A DNA stretch of 64,000 bases from Lysobacterales bacterium. Its GTDB lineage: Bacteria > Pseudomonadota > Gammaproteobacteria > Xanthomonadales > Xanthomonadaceae. Of the stretch, positions 8,607-17,745 are shown piece after piece. The notes below the pieces were generated by a model. The model searched no databases. It was not told the DNA's origin and saw only the letters and a list, made by a program, of their open reading frames with translations. The stretch spans positions 2,044,427 through 2,108,426 of the forward strand of contig JADCRD010000001.1 of the NCBI GenBank assembly GCA_014946745.1, given 5' to 3'. The translations under genes were made by a program, and so were the position numbers. Each line of letters opens with the position of its first letter. Positions within the stretch are counted from its first letter, which is position 1.

Positions 8607-9236
8607 GCCGCTGCGCGGCCCGCGCCTCTCAACGTCGAAAGCGAGGCCAGAAAGTGCTTGACAGCCCCCGGCTTCGCCGCTCCTGCAAGGGTTCCGGGCG
8701 ATCTCATCGAGCGCAGGTTGTGCACAGCGCAAATCGCCGCTCTGTCAAGCGACAGTTTCCGGACTCGGGCATCTCAGCTGACTTCAAGAGATTATCGCAA
8801 CTCATTGATTTATATTGCTAATCTTGCTTTGGTCAGATTTTCGCCAGCGTCCAGCAAGCCCTTGATGCACAGGGCTTTGCGCAGGTCCGCCCCGAACCCA
8901 TGCACACACTTATCCACAGGCGATGTGGATATCGAAACGCGCGCGTCGCCGACCTCCGACAGGCGCTGCTGAGCACCAGCGCGGGACCTGAGCAAGACCA
9001 GGCGGCAGCGCCTGAACCCCAAAGGCTCACAGGGTGGGCACCGGCCCACCGAAGCGGACCAGCGCCGGCAGTGCCATTGCCGGGACCGGGGCAAACGTCG
9101 AGCTCATGGCGTGCCGGGCCCAGCCTATGCAGATTTCGTTTGCGGCCCGATGCGGGCGGGGTTTTGATGCGCAACGAATGCCCACGCGCGTGGCGGCACT
9201 CCGTACCATGCAGGCCCCGCCATCGAGACCCTGCCG
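8607..9236. other. 630-bp intergenic region with DnaA-box-like cluster beside an A+T-richer segment
   Basis: No convincing gene here. Between about 8788 and 8832 base composition drops to a clearly A+T-rich stretch (contains GATTATCG, GATTTATATTGC). Around it are sites resembling the DnaA box TTATNCACA: TTGTGCACA at 8718-8726, TGATGCACA at 8863-8871, a perfect TTATCCACA at 8910-8918, and an inverted TGTGGATAT at 8924-8932 (one mismatch). An unwinding-prone segment beside clustered DnaA boxes is the layout of a replication origin or a DnaA-binding regulatory region. No dnaA, dnaN, rpmH, gidA or parAB is nearby, so I do not call it oriC. Confidence 0.5.
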
Positions 9237-10499
9237 ATGCATTCCACCGCGCTTGACCAGGCCGACCCGCTCTCCCGCTTCCGCGAGCGCTTCCACATCC
9301 CGCGTCACGGCGAAGGCGAGCTGGCCTACTTCGTCGGCAACTCGCTGGGCCTGCAGTCGAAGGACGCCGAGGCCGCCGTGCTCGGTGAGCTCGCGGTCTG
9401 GCGCGAGCGGGCGGTGGAAGGCCACTTCAAGGGCGAGCGGCCGTGGCTGCGCTATCTCGAATCGATGACTGCACCGCTGGCCGAACTGGTCGGCGCGCAG
9501 CCGATCGAAGTCGCAGCGATGAACACGCTGACCGTCAACCTCCATCTGCTGATGGTCAGCTTCTACCGGCCCACGCCGGAGCGCCCGGCGATCCTGATCG
9601 AAGCCGGCGCGTTTCCTTCCGACTGGCAGGCGGTGGAGTCGCAGATCCGCTTCCACGGCTTCGATCCGGCCGACTGCCTGATCGAGGTTCAGCCGGATGA
9701 GCCGGGCGGGACGATTTCGATGGCGGAGATCGCGCGCGCGATCGAGCAGCACGGCCCGCGCTTGGCCCTGGTGCTGTGGCCGGGCATCCAGTACCGCACC
9801 GGCCAGGCCTTCGATCTGAAGGAGATCGCGCGTCTCGCCAAGGCGCAGGGCGCGGCAGTGGGCTTCGACTGCGCGCATGCGGCGGGCAACCTGCCGCTGG
9901 CCCTGCACGACACAGGCGCCGACTTCGCCACCTGGTGTCACTACAAGTACGTCAACGCCGGCCCCGGCGCGGTCAGCGGCATCTTCGTGCACGAGCGCCA
10001 TGCCCACGACAGCACCCTGCCCCGTCTGACCGGCTGGTACGGGCACAAGCTCGCAACGCGCTTCCAGATGGCGTCAAGCTTTGATCCGACGCCGGGCGCA
10101 GAAGGTTGGGTGATGAGCAACCCGCCGATCCTCGCACTCGCCCCGGTGCGCGCCTCACTGGAACTCTTTCGCGAAGCCGGCGGCATGGCCGCGCTGCGCG
10201 AGCGCTCGCTGCGGCTGACGGGCTATCTGGAGTCGCTGATCGAGAGCGAGCTGTCGAACGTGCTCGAAGTGCTGACGCCGAAGCAGCCGGAACGCCGAGG
10301 TGCGCAGCTCTCCCTGCGCGTGCGCGGCGGGCGCGCCCAGGGCCGCGCGCTGTTCGAGTACCTGGCCGCCCACGGCGTGCTCGGCGACTGGCGTGAGCCG
10401 GACGTGATCCGCATCAGCCCGGCGCCGCTGTACAACCGCTTCGCCGAGATCCGCCGCTTCGCCGACACCGTGCTGGCCTGGAGCGCGTCTCAAGGCTGA
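9237..10499 (+). CDS. kynU: Kynureninase
   Basis: PLP-dependent hydrolase that cleaves L-kynurenine to anthranilate and L-alanine (or 3-hydroxykynurenine to 3-hydroxyanthranilate) in cytoplasmic tryptophan catabolism. 420 residues, normal for the family. Family hallmarks: the GNSLGLQ motif near residue 34, substrate- and PLP-contact region NTLTVNLH, F-D-C-A-H-A-G-N block at 210-218, and the PLP lysine in W-C-H-Y-K237-Y-V-N-A-G. A-P-L-Y-N-R-F lies near the C-terminus. No kmo, haao or kynA/B is adjacent, so the rest of the pathway must lie elsewhere. It faces the cytochrome operon, ending 26 bp before it. Confidence 0.95.
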   Translation: MHSTALDQADPLSRFRERFHIPRHGEGELAYFVGNSLGLQSKDAEAAVLGELAVWRERAVEGHFKGERPWLRYLESMTAPLAELVGAQPIEVAAMNTLTVNLHLLMVSFYRPTPERPAILIEAGAFPSDWQAVESQIRFHGFDPADCLIEVQPDEPGGTISMAEIARAIEQHGPRLALVLWPGIQYRTGQAFDLKEIARLAKAQGAAVGFDCAHAAGNLPLALHDTGADFATWCHYKYVNAGPGAVSGIFVHERHAHDSTLPRLTGWYGHKLATRFQMASSFDPTPGAEGWVMSNPPILALAPVRASLELFREAGGMAALRERSLRLTGYLESLIESELSNVLEVLTPKQPERRGAQLSLRVRGGRAQGRALFEYLAAHGVLGDWREPDVIRISPAPLYNRFAEIRRFADTVLAWSASQG

Positions 10500-10525
10500 G
10501 CCGCGACGCGCGCGGAATCGGCGCC

Positions 10526-10846
10526 TCAGCCGGGCGTCGGCCGCGTGCCCGCGAGCATGCGCCGCAGCAGGGCCGCCAACGTGATCACCGCGAGGAAGGC
10601 TCCGTAGCCAACCACGGTGGCGAGTATCTGCGGCCACATCGATCCAATGCTGTCGTCCGCATGCGCCAGCGCCCAGGGCCCGGCGATGGCGGCCGCCGCG
10701 ATCGACGCCGCGATGGCGGCAAGATCAAACACCCGCCCCAGCCAGGGCGCGGGCTTGCGGCGCAGGCGCCAGTACACCACCAGGATCACCAGATACCAGG
10801 GCAGGAACAGGATCAGGGCCAGGTTCTCGGCAATGTTCGGGGACAC
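10526..10846 (-). CDS. Small membrane protein in cytochrome c operon
   Basis: 106-residue protein with about three hydrophobic segments and a basic loop (RLRRKP) after the first. It starts at a GTG preceded by a strong GAGGAG at ideal spacing, 14 nt after the stop of the triheme cytochrome gene. No heme-binding or other motif is seen. By position it is probably a membrane partner of the two cytochromes upstream, but I do not recognise it. Confidence 0.65.
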   Translation of the reverse strand: MSPNIAENLALILFLPWYLVILVVYWRLRRKPAPWLGRVFDLAAIAASIAAAAIAGPWALAHADDSIGSMWPQILATVVGYGAFLAVITLAALLRRMLAGTRPTPG

Positions 10847-10860
10847 GCGGATCTCCTCTG

Positions 10861-12159
10861 TCAGTGGCGGACCATGCCGCCCAGTTCGCGCACTTCGTCC
10901 GGCGTGACCGGGCGCGGGCTGCTGCCCCAGCGCTCGCGCACATCGTTGACAAGGGCGGCGATCTCGCGCGCATTCAGGCGATGCGCCGAGGGCGGCATGC
11001 TGTGCGGGCGCGGATTGAGCGGCGTGCTCGGGGCGATGGCGCCGAGCGAGATCAGCTTGACCAGATTGACGGGATCGCTGCCGACGACCGCCGCCGAATC
11101 CACCAGCGCGGGATAGCGGCCCGACTCGCCGCGACCGTCCTCGCCGTGGCAATCGGCGCAGCGCTGCGCGTACAGGGCGCGGCCTTCGCGCAGGTGCTCG
11201 CCGGTCGCCCGCAGCCGGTGCCTGGACGCCTCAGCCAGCGGCAGCGCCGGCAGGCTGCGCAGATAGGTTTCGATGCCCTGCGCATCGGCCTCGCTCAGAT
11301 AGCGGGTGCTGGCCGCGATCACGTCGGCCATGGCGCCATAGCCAGCGCGATCGTGCGCGGTACCACCGCGCAGATAGATGGCGATCGTGCCGGGCGCGAA
11401 GCGTCCCTCCAGCGAGCCCTCGTGCAGCGGCGGCGCATACCAGCCCGAAATACGGCTGCCGCCCAGTTCGGCATCCGCCGCCAGCGAGGCGAAGCGCCCG
11501 CGCCGGCCGTGGCACATCGCGCAGTGGCCAATCCCGTTGACCAGCGCGCGGCCGCGCTGCCAGCCCTCATCCATGCCGTCTACGGGTTGCAGTTCGACGG
11601 GGCGGTGGTAAAGCAGGCGCCAGGCCAGCAGTGCGCCCGGCAGATTGGCAGGGAACGCCATCACCGCCTCAGGCTGCGCGCGCCGCACCGGACTGAGCTG
11701 GCCGAGATAGGCGAACAGCGCTTCAATGTCCTGCCCGGGCAACTGCGCGAAGTTGGCGTACGGGAAAACCGGTGAAGCGATCCCATTGCGGCTGACGCCG
11801 TGGCGCATCGCATGTTCGAACTCGGCCAGCGACCACTCGCCGATGCCGAACTGGGGATCCGGCGTGAGATTGCTGGAATAGACCGTGCCGTAGTCGCTGC
11901 TGAAGGCGCGCCCGCCGGCGTAGGCCTCGCCACCCGAAGCGGTATGGCAGCCGGCGCAGTTGCCGATGCGCGCCAGATACGCGCCGCGCTCGACCAGGGC
12001 GGAATCGGTCGGCACCACCCGCGTCTGGCTCTCAGGCACGCGGAACGGCGCGAGCCCGCCCTGCTGGACCAGGCCGTAGAGGGCCAGGCTCAACAGCAGC
12101 ATGAGCAGCGGCGCGAGCACCGCGGCCGCCGGCAGCCAGCGCGGGATGCGGCGGCTCAT
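10861..12159 (-). CDS. Membrane-anchored triheme c-type cytochrome (alcohol-dehydrogenase cytochrome-subunit-like)
   Basis: 432-residue protein with an N-terminal membrane anchor (residues about 8-30) and three covalent heme sites: CAGCH, CAMCH and CADCH. The first domain carries the R-G-A-Y-L-A-R-x-G-N-C and S-N-L-T-P-D motifs of the cytochrome subunit of membrane alcohol/aldehyde/gluconate dehydrogenases, which pass electrons to ubiquinone or a terminal oxidase from the periplasmic side. Axial methionines are plausible late in each domain. The start overlaps the stop of the diheme cytochrome gene as ATGA. No dehydrogenase catalytic subunit is adjacent, which is unusual for this family. Confidence 0.88.
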   Translation of the reverse strand: MSRRIPRWLPAAAVLAPLLMLLLSLALYGLVQQGGLAPFRVPESQTRVVPTDSALVERGAYLARIGNCAGCHTASGGEAYAGGRAFSSDYGTVYSSNLTPDPQFGIGEWSLAEFEHAMRHGVSRNGIASPVFPYANFAQLPGQDIEALFAYLGQLSPVRRAQPEAVMAFPANLPGALLAWRLLYHRPVELQPVDGMDEGWQRGRALVNGIGHCAMCHGRRGRFASLAADAELGGSRISGWYAPPLHEGSLEGRFAPGTIAIYLRGGTAHDRAGYGAMADVIAASTRYLSEADAQGIETYLRSLPALPLAEASRHRLRATGEHLREGRALYAQRCADCHGEDGRGESGRYPALVDSAAVVGSDPVNLVKLISLGAIAPSTPLNPRPHSMPPSAHRLNAREIAALVNDVRERWGSSPRPVTPDEVRELGGMVRH

Positions 12160-12989
12160 GGCGATGCCCCCGAAGATGCCGACGCTTCCGCGGGCGCGCG
12201 CGAAGGATTCGAGCCGCAGGCCTTGGGCAGCGCCAGGCTGCCGGCCGGCGCCGGCCGGCGCGGCTCGCTGTGGCCCTGCACGGCCAGCCATTCGGCAATC
12301 GCGCGGATCTCGGCCGGCGTCAGCGCCTTCGCGATGTCGGCCATGCAGTCCGGCGCGACCGCGGTGCGCACGCCGGTGCGCCAGGCGCCGAACTGGGCGA
12401 CCACATACTCCGCCGGCAGTCCGACCAGGGCCGGTACGCCGGGCTCCACGCCCACGAGATCAGCGCCGTGACAGGCGCCGCAGGCAGGCAGGCCGCGCGC
12501 CGCATCGCCCTCCGCCACCAGCTGTCTCGCGATCGCATCGCCCGGGCGCTCTGCTTGCGCCGCCAACGTCTCGGCGGGTGCGGTCTTCGGCGGCAGTGCC
12601 GCATAGAACTCGCCGATCTCGCGCAGGTAGGCATCGTCGAGATGGCGCACCAGCCAAGCCATCTGGACATGCTGGCGACCGCCGTCGCGGAATCCGCGCA
12701 GCTGCTCGTACAGGTAGTGCGCGGGCTTGCCGGCGAGGTGCGGAGCGTACTCGCTGCCTTCGGCGCCCTCGCCCTGCGCGCCATGGCAGGTCGCGCAGGC
12801 CGCAAGGCGCGGCGCGAGTTCAGCGCTTTCGGCAGCGGCACCCGTCTGTGCGAACGAGACGCTGCTGGCCAGCAGCCACATCAGAGCCAGCCGCGGGGCA
12901 GGCAAGGCGCGAAGACGGAATTCGGGCAGGCGTGCACGAAGCGGCGGACACCGCACTTCAGGCAATGGATTCATCCGCGAATTCTGCAA
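12156..12989 (-). CDS. Diheme cytochrome c4-like protein
   Basis: 277-residue exported cytochrome with two heme sites, CATCH and CGACH, in tandem domains of the c4 type, each followed by an L-A/V-G-x-P-x-x-Y segment. A signal peptide with hydrophobic core L-M-W-L-L-A-S-S-V-S-F-A precedes the mature protein. The N-terminal leader is rather long, and a start at the second Met (12974) is equally likely. Role: periplasmic electron carrier. It is the first gene of the three-gene cytochrome operon and is coupled to the next by ATGA. The C-terminal 25 residues are a low-complexity Pro/Ala/Ser tail. Confidence 0.85.
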   Translation of the reverse strand: MQNSRMNPLPEVRCPPLRARLPEFRLRALPAPRLALMWLLASSVSFAQTGAAAESAELAPRLAACATCHGAQGEGAEGSEYAPHLAGKPAHYLYEQLRGFRDGGRQHVQMAWLVRHLDDAYLREIGEFYAALPPKTAPAETLAAQAERPGDAIARQLVAEGDAARGLPACGACHGADLVGVEPGVPALVGLPAEYVVAQFGAWRTGVRTAVAPDCMADIAKALTPAEIRAIAEWLAVQGHSEPRRPAPAGSLALPKACGSNPSRAPAEASASSGASP

Positions 12990-13055
12990 CGCAGGCCGTG
13001 AGGCGGCCAGCGCCGAAGGTCCCGGATGGATCGCGCGTCGTGGCTGCTCGCGGCT

Positions 13056-13391
13056 TCACCAGCAGCCGCGGCCATCGCGCCGCTGCTCGGCGGTGTCCCG
13101 GGAGAGCCGATCCAGGTCGCGATGCAGGCGCACGCGCTCGGCGGGCTGCAGCCCACCGCTGTCGCGGAAGCGCTGCTCGCGAGATTCGATGCGATCGCCG
13201 CGCGCGTCGAGGCGGCGCGCCTCGCAGTGGGTGAGATCGCCGCGCGCGGCGCCGCGTTCGATGCGCGTCTGCTGAAGGTCCTGGCGCGCTTCGATGCCGC
13301 GACCCTGCGCGAGTGCGGGCGCAGCGATGCTCAGGAGAGCGATGAGGGCTAGAGCGCGGGCGCTGATCGTGGAGACGTTTGAAGAATGCAT
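13056..13391 (-). CDS. Small exported Arg/Asp-rich helical protein
   Basis: 111 residues. A clear signal peptide (ALALIALLSIAAPALA-Q) is followed by a charged helical domain with the pattern R-I-E-R-G-x2-x-G-D-L-T-x2-E-A-R-R-L and later R-x-R-L-H-R-D-L-D-R. I have seen this pattern in uncharacterised periplasmic proteins of proteobacteria, but its function is unknown. The start is supported by GGAG eight bases upstream of the ATG. The gene ends 66 bp before the cytochrome operon in the same orientation and could be its first cistron. A single Cys in the mature helix and another near the C-terminus might form a disulfide. Confidence 0.6.
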   Translation of the reverse strand: MHSSNVSTISARALALIALLSIAAPALAQGRGIEARQDLQQTRIERGAARGDLTHCEARRLDARGDRIESREQRFRDSGGLQPAERVRLHRDLDRLSRDTAEQRRDGRGCW

Positions 13392-13600
13392 GGCGGGCTC
13401 CGAGGGACAGGTGGGGTGTCGCTTGCGGCGACACTCCACACAACGCCTCGGCGGCTCGCGCGTGGACGTGTGCAACGCCTCCCGTTGCTGCGCGTTCAGC
13501 CGAGCCGGCAACCCGGAGCACGCGGATCGTGCGCTTGCCGGCTTGATGCGCGAGCGCGCCGGGCAGGACGCGCGCCGCGGCTGAATGCCCCCGCCCTGCT

Positions 13601-15121
<1,521 letters not shown>

Positions 15122-15129
15122 TGGGGGCC

Positions 15130-15263
15130 GGGATTGGGGATTGGGGATTGGGGATTCGAAAGCCAGGCAATCGAACTGCGAGGCTTACGCGCCAAGGGAA
15201 GCGACCGGGACTAGGGCGCAGGAGCAGGAATTCGCAATCCCCAATCCCTAATCCCCAATCCCC
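15130..15263. repeat. Inverted GGGATTG heptamer-array element A (lysS/prfB spacer)
   Basis: Two arrays of four GGGATT-type heptamers in opposite orientation: 15130-15158 on the plus strand and 15235-15263 on the minus strand, 76 bp apart. Together they fill nearly the whole 147-bp gap between the prfB stop and the lysS ATG. Each arm has four runs of three or four G separated by short ATT-type loops, which fits the G-quadruplex rule, and the two arms could also pair as a long hairpin in the prfB-lysS transcript. The same architecture recurs at 38022-38159 and 43741-44091. Confidence 0.9.
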
Positions 15264-15268
15264 GCCTC

Positions 15269-16397
15269 TCAAACCGCATCCAAACGCTTGGAGCCCGCCT
15301 CAAGGCCCGACTTCAAGCTGGCCTCGACGAATTCGTCGAGGTCGCCGTCCAGCACCTTCTGCGTGTCGCTGCGTTCGATGCCGGTGCGCAGGTCCTTGAT
15401 GCGGCTCTGGTCGAGCACGTAGTTGCGGATCTGGCTGCCCCAGCCGATGTCGGACTTGGACGCTTCGACCAGGTCTTTCTCCGCGTTGCGCTTCTGGATT
15501 TCAAGCTCGTAAAGCTTGGCGGCCAGCATTTTCATGGCGCGGTCGCGGTTGGCGTGCTGGCTGCGCTCGGTCTGGCAGGCCACCACGATGCCGCTGGGCA
15601 CGTGGGTGATGCGCACCGCCGATTCGGTCTTGTTGACGTGCTGGCCGCCGGCGCCGGACGAGCGGTACACGTCGGTCTTCAAGTCGGCCGGATTGATCTC
15701 GATGTCGATGTTGTCGTCGACCTCGGGGCTGACGAAGACCGACGTGAAGCTCGTATGGCGACGGTTGTCGGAGTCGAAGGGCGACTTGCGCACCAGGCGG
15801 TGGACGCCGGTCTCGGTCTTCAGCCAGCCGTAGGCGAAGTCGCCCTCGACGCGGAAGGTGGCCGACTTGATGCCGGCGACTTCGCCACCGCTCACTTCCA
15901 GCAGCTCGGTCTTCCAACCGCGCGACTCGGCCCAGCGCAGGTACATGCGCAGCAGCATTTCGGCCCAGTCCTGGGCCTCGGTGCCGCCGGCGCCGGCCTG
16001 GATGTCGACGAAGGCGTTGGCCGAATCCATCTTGCCGGAGAACATGCGCTGGAACTCCAGCTTCTCGACGGCGGCGGTGTGCTTGGCGACGTCGGCGACC
16101 ACCGAGTTGAAGGTGTCTTCGTCGCTTTCCATCTCGGCGAGGTCCAGAAACTCGCCGGCGTCTTTCAGCGCGTTCTGCAAGCCGCGGATGCCGACCACGA
16201 CCTTCTCCAGCTGGGCGCGCTCGCGGCCGAGCTGCTGGGCGTTCTCGGGCTTGTTCCAGACGTCCGGGCTTTCCAGCTCGCGGGTCACTTCCTCAAGACG
16301 GTCGACCTTGCGGTCGTAGTCAAAGAAACCCCCGAAGCAGGGACAGCCGCTGCGAGAGGTCGGCGATCTGGTTGCGGACGGGATTGACTTCGAACAT
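15269..16397 (-). CDS. prfB: Peptide chain release factor 2, expressed by programmed +1 frameshift
   Basis: Recognises UGA and UAA stop codons and triggers peptide release. The zero frame starts at ATG 16397 ([10 protein letters not shown]) and meets an in-frame TGA at 16320-16322 after 25 codons. The rest of the protein is in the +1 frame, so the mature product is 375 residues. The codon-recognition tripeptide SPF (K-S-P-F-D-S) and the catalytic GGQ (G-A-G-G-Q-H-V-N) are intact. It lies between lysS and the secreted-protein gene in the minus-strand run. Annotating it as a single uninterrupted frame would give a false N-terminus. Confidence 0.97.
16319..16334 (-). promoter_or_regulatory. RF2 autoregulatory programmed +1 frameshift site
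   Basis: Minus-strand reading CGG GGG TTT CTT TGA C. A Shine-Dalgarno-like G-rich stretch lies just before the slippery CTT, followed by the poor-context stop TGA C. This is the textbook RF2 arrangement: low RF2 leaves the UGA unread and lets the ribosome slip +1 into the main frame. Confidence 0.96.
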
Positions 16398-16543
16398 GCG
16401 GGCACCTGCGGCAGCAGCGCGGAAAAAAGACCGCGGAGTGTAGCAGAGCGCCTCGGCCCGACCGAACCGGCGCACGCGTCCGAAGCTTGGGCATCGCTTG
16501 GCCTCGAAGCGCCACGGCCACCGTCAGTGCGCGCGCGAAGCGC

Positions 16544-17662
16544 TCAGGGCTCGAAGCCTGAGCGGAACAGCACGCCGCCCGGCATCGGCTGGATGCTCAC
16601 GCCCATGCCGTTGTTCTGCGGGTTGGGGTCGGGTGTGGCGGAACTGGCGGTCACTTCCACGGTGTCGCCGTTGGCCGTGCCCGGGAACTCGGTCCAGCAG
16701 TCGATGAAGGCGCCCACGCCCAGGCTGGCCTGCAGGCCGGAGGGCGTGCAGCCCTGAGTCGCCCCCGCCGGCAGACGGGTAAAGCTGCAGCTGGCGTTCT
16801 GCGCCGCATTGGGCCCGTCGTTCTGGCAGCGCGCCACCACCCGCCGGTTGAGCGGGCTGGTCGGCGTGGTGGTGTTGATGGACGCGATGCGCATGTCGGC
16901 CGAACCACCGCCGCCCACCGCAGGATGCACTTCCAGATTGAGCTGCGGATACGCCCAACTGCTCAGGCCGTCGCCCTGCATCGAGTAGGTCGGCGCACGG
17001 AACAGGCTGGCTGGGCTGAAGCGGTCGAGCGTCATCGTGCTCACCACCGGCACCAGAAACTCATAGGCGGCATAGCTGCCCATCGGCCAGGCTTCGCCGC
17101 TGCTCTGCGCATCGCGGCGTGGGATAAGCAGACCGGAACCCGTGGCACCGTTGGTCAGGCTGCGCAAAGGCAGCGCGGCGCTGGACGGCTGCGGGCAACC
17201 AGCGATGCGCAGATTGGCGCCGAAGCTGGTGTCGTTGAGCGCCTGGCTGGTGAACTCGAAGAACTGGCTGCCGCCGCTCATGGGCCGGTAGAAACAGCGC
17301 AGCGGAACGGCAGGATCGGCCACCACGCTGACACCTGCCGGCAGCTGCAGATGCGGGAACATCAGGCGCCCCACCGGCGGCGAGGCGATCGCCGACAGGT
17401 AGACGCTCAGGTAGAAGCGCTGCCCCACGGTCGGCTGCGGCGGGCTGCTGATGTACGCCTGCGAAACGAAGTAGCCGGTGCCGTTGGACTGGAAGTTGCC
17501 CAGCTGATCGATCAGCGGCGTGTAAACGAGGGATCCGGAGCGCCATTGGGTGGTCTGGGCGAGCGCCTGCCCGGCACCGCCCGCGAGCAGGAGGGCGGCC
17601 AGCAGGGCGCGCAGCGCGCTGCGCGGGAGACTCGAACGGGAACCGGAAATCTGCGTAGTCAT
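16544..17662 (-). CDS. Secreted protein with DUF11-like domain and FxxGFE C-terminal tail
   Basis: 372 residues. A signal peptide (LLAALLLAGGAGQALA-Q) is followed by a beta-rich domain of about 220 residues that I do not recognise. A DUF11-like repeat covers about residues 265-355 (C-Q-N-D-G-P-N-A-A-Q-N-A-S-C and L-P-A-G-A-T), a type common in surface and secreted proteins. The protein ends L-F-R-S-G-F-E-P. The same kind of tail ends the 1178-residue protein at 54169, suggesting a shared sorting or processing tag. The AGGAC Shine-Dalgarno lies inside the 3' arm of a predicted leader hairpin. Codon use matches its neighbours. Confidence 0.75.
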   Translation of the reverse strand: MTTQISGSRSSLPRSALRALLAALLLAGGAGQALAQTTQWRSGSLVYTPLIDQLGNFQSNGTGYFVSQAYISSPPQPTVGQRFYLSVYLSAIASPPVGRLMFPHLQLPAGVSVVADPAVPLRCFYRPMSGGSQFFEFTSQALNDTSFGANLRIAGCPQPSSAALPLRSLTNGATGSGLLIPRRDAQSSGEAWPMGSYAAYEFLVPVVSTMTLDRFSPASLFRAPTYSMQGDGLSSWAYPQLNLEVHPAVGGGGSADMRIASINTTTPTSPLNRRVVARCQNDGPNAAQNASCSFTRLPAGATQGCTPSGLQASLGVGAFIDCWTEFPGTANGDTVEVTASSATPDPNPQNNGMGVSIQPMPGGVLFRSGFEP

Positions 17663-17667
17663 GCGAT

Positions 17668-17709
17668 GTCGTCCTGGCCGGCGCCTCCGGCCTCGGATGG
17701 GATGACGAC
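17668..17709 (-). promoter_or_regulatory. 5'-leader hairpin overlapping the Shine-Dalgarno of the secreted-protein gene
   Basis: In the minus-strand leader, an outer stem GTCGTC/GACGAC encloses an inner stem GGCCGG/CCGGCC with a five-base loop. The 3' outer arm contains the AGGAC Shine-Dalgarno, 5 nt before the ATG, so folding should limit ribosome access. No known riboswitch class was recognised. Confidence 0.45.
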
Positions 17710-17745
17710 ATTCGGCGCGCGGACGTATCACGCGCGCAGCGCGGC

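Noticed and set aside
8718-8932. Calling this region oriC
   Set aside because: DnaA boxes and A+T-rich DNA are suggestive, but no replication genes are adjacent and skew cannot be assessed from one window; kept only as a finding.
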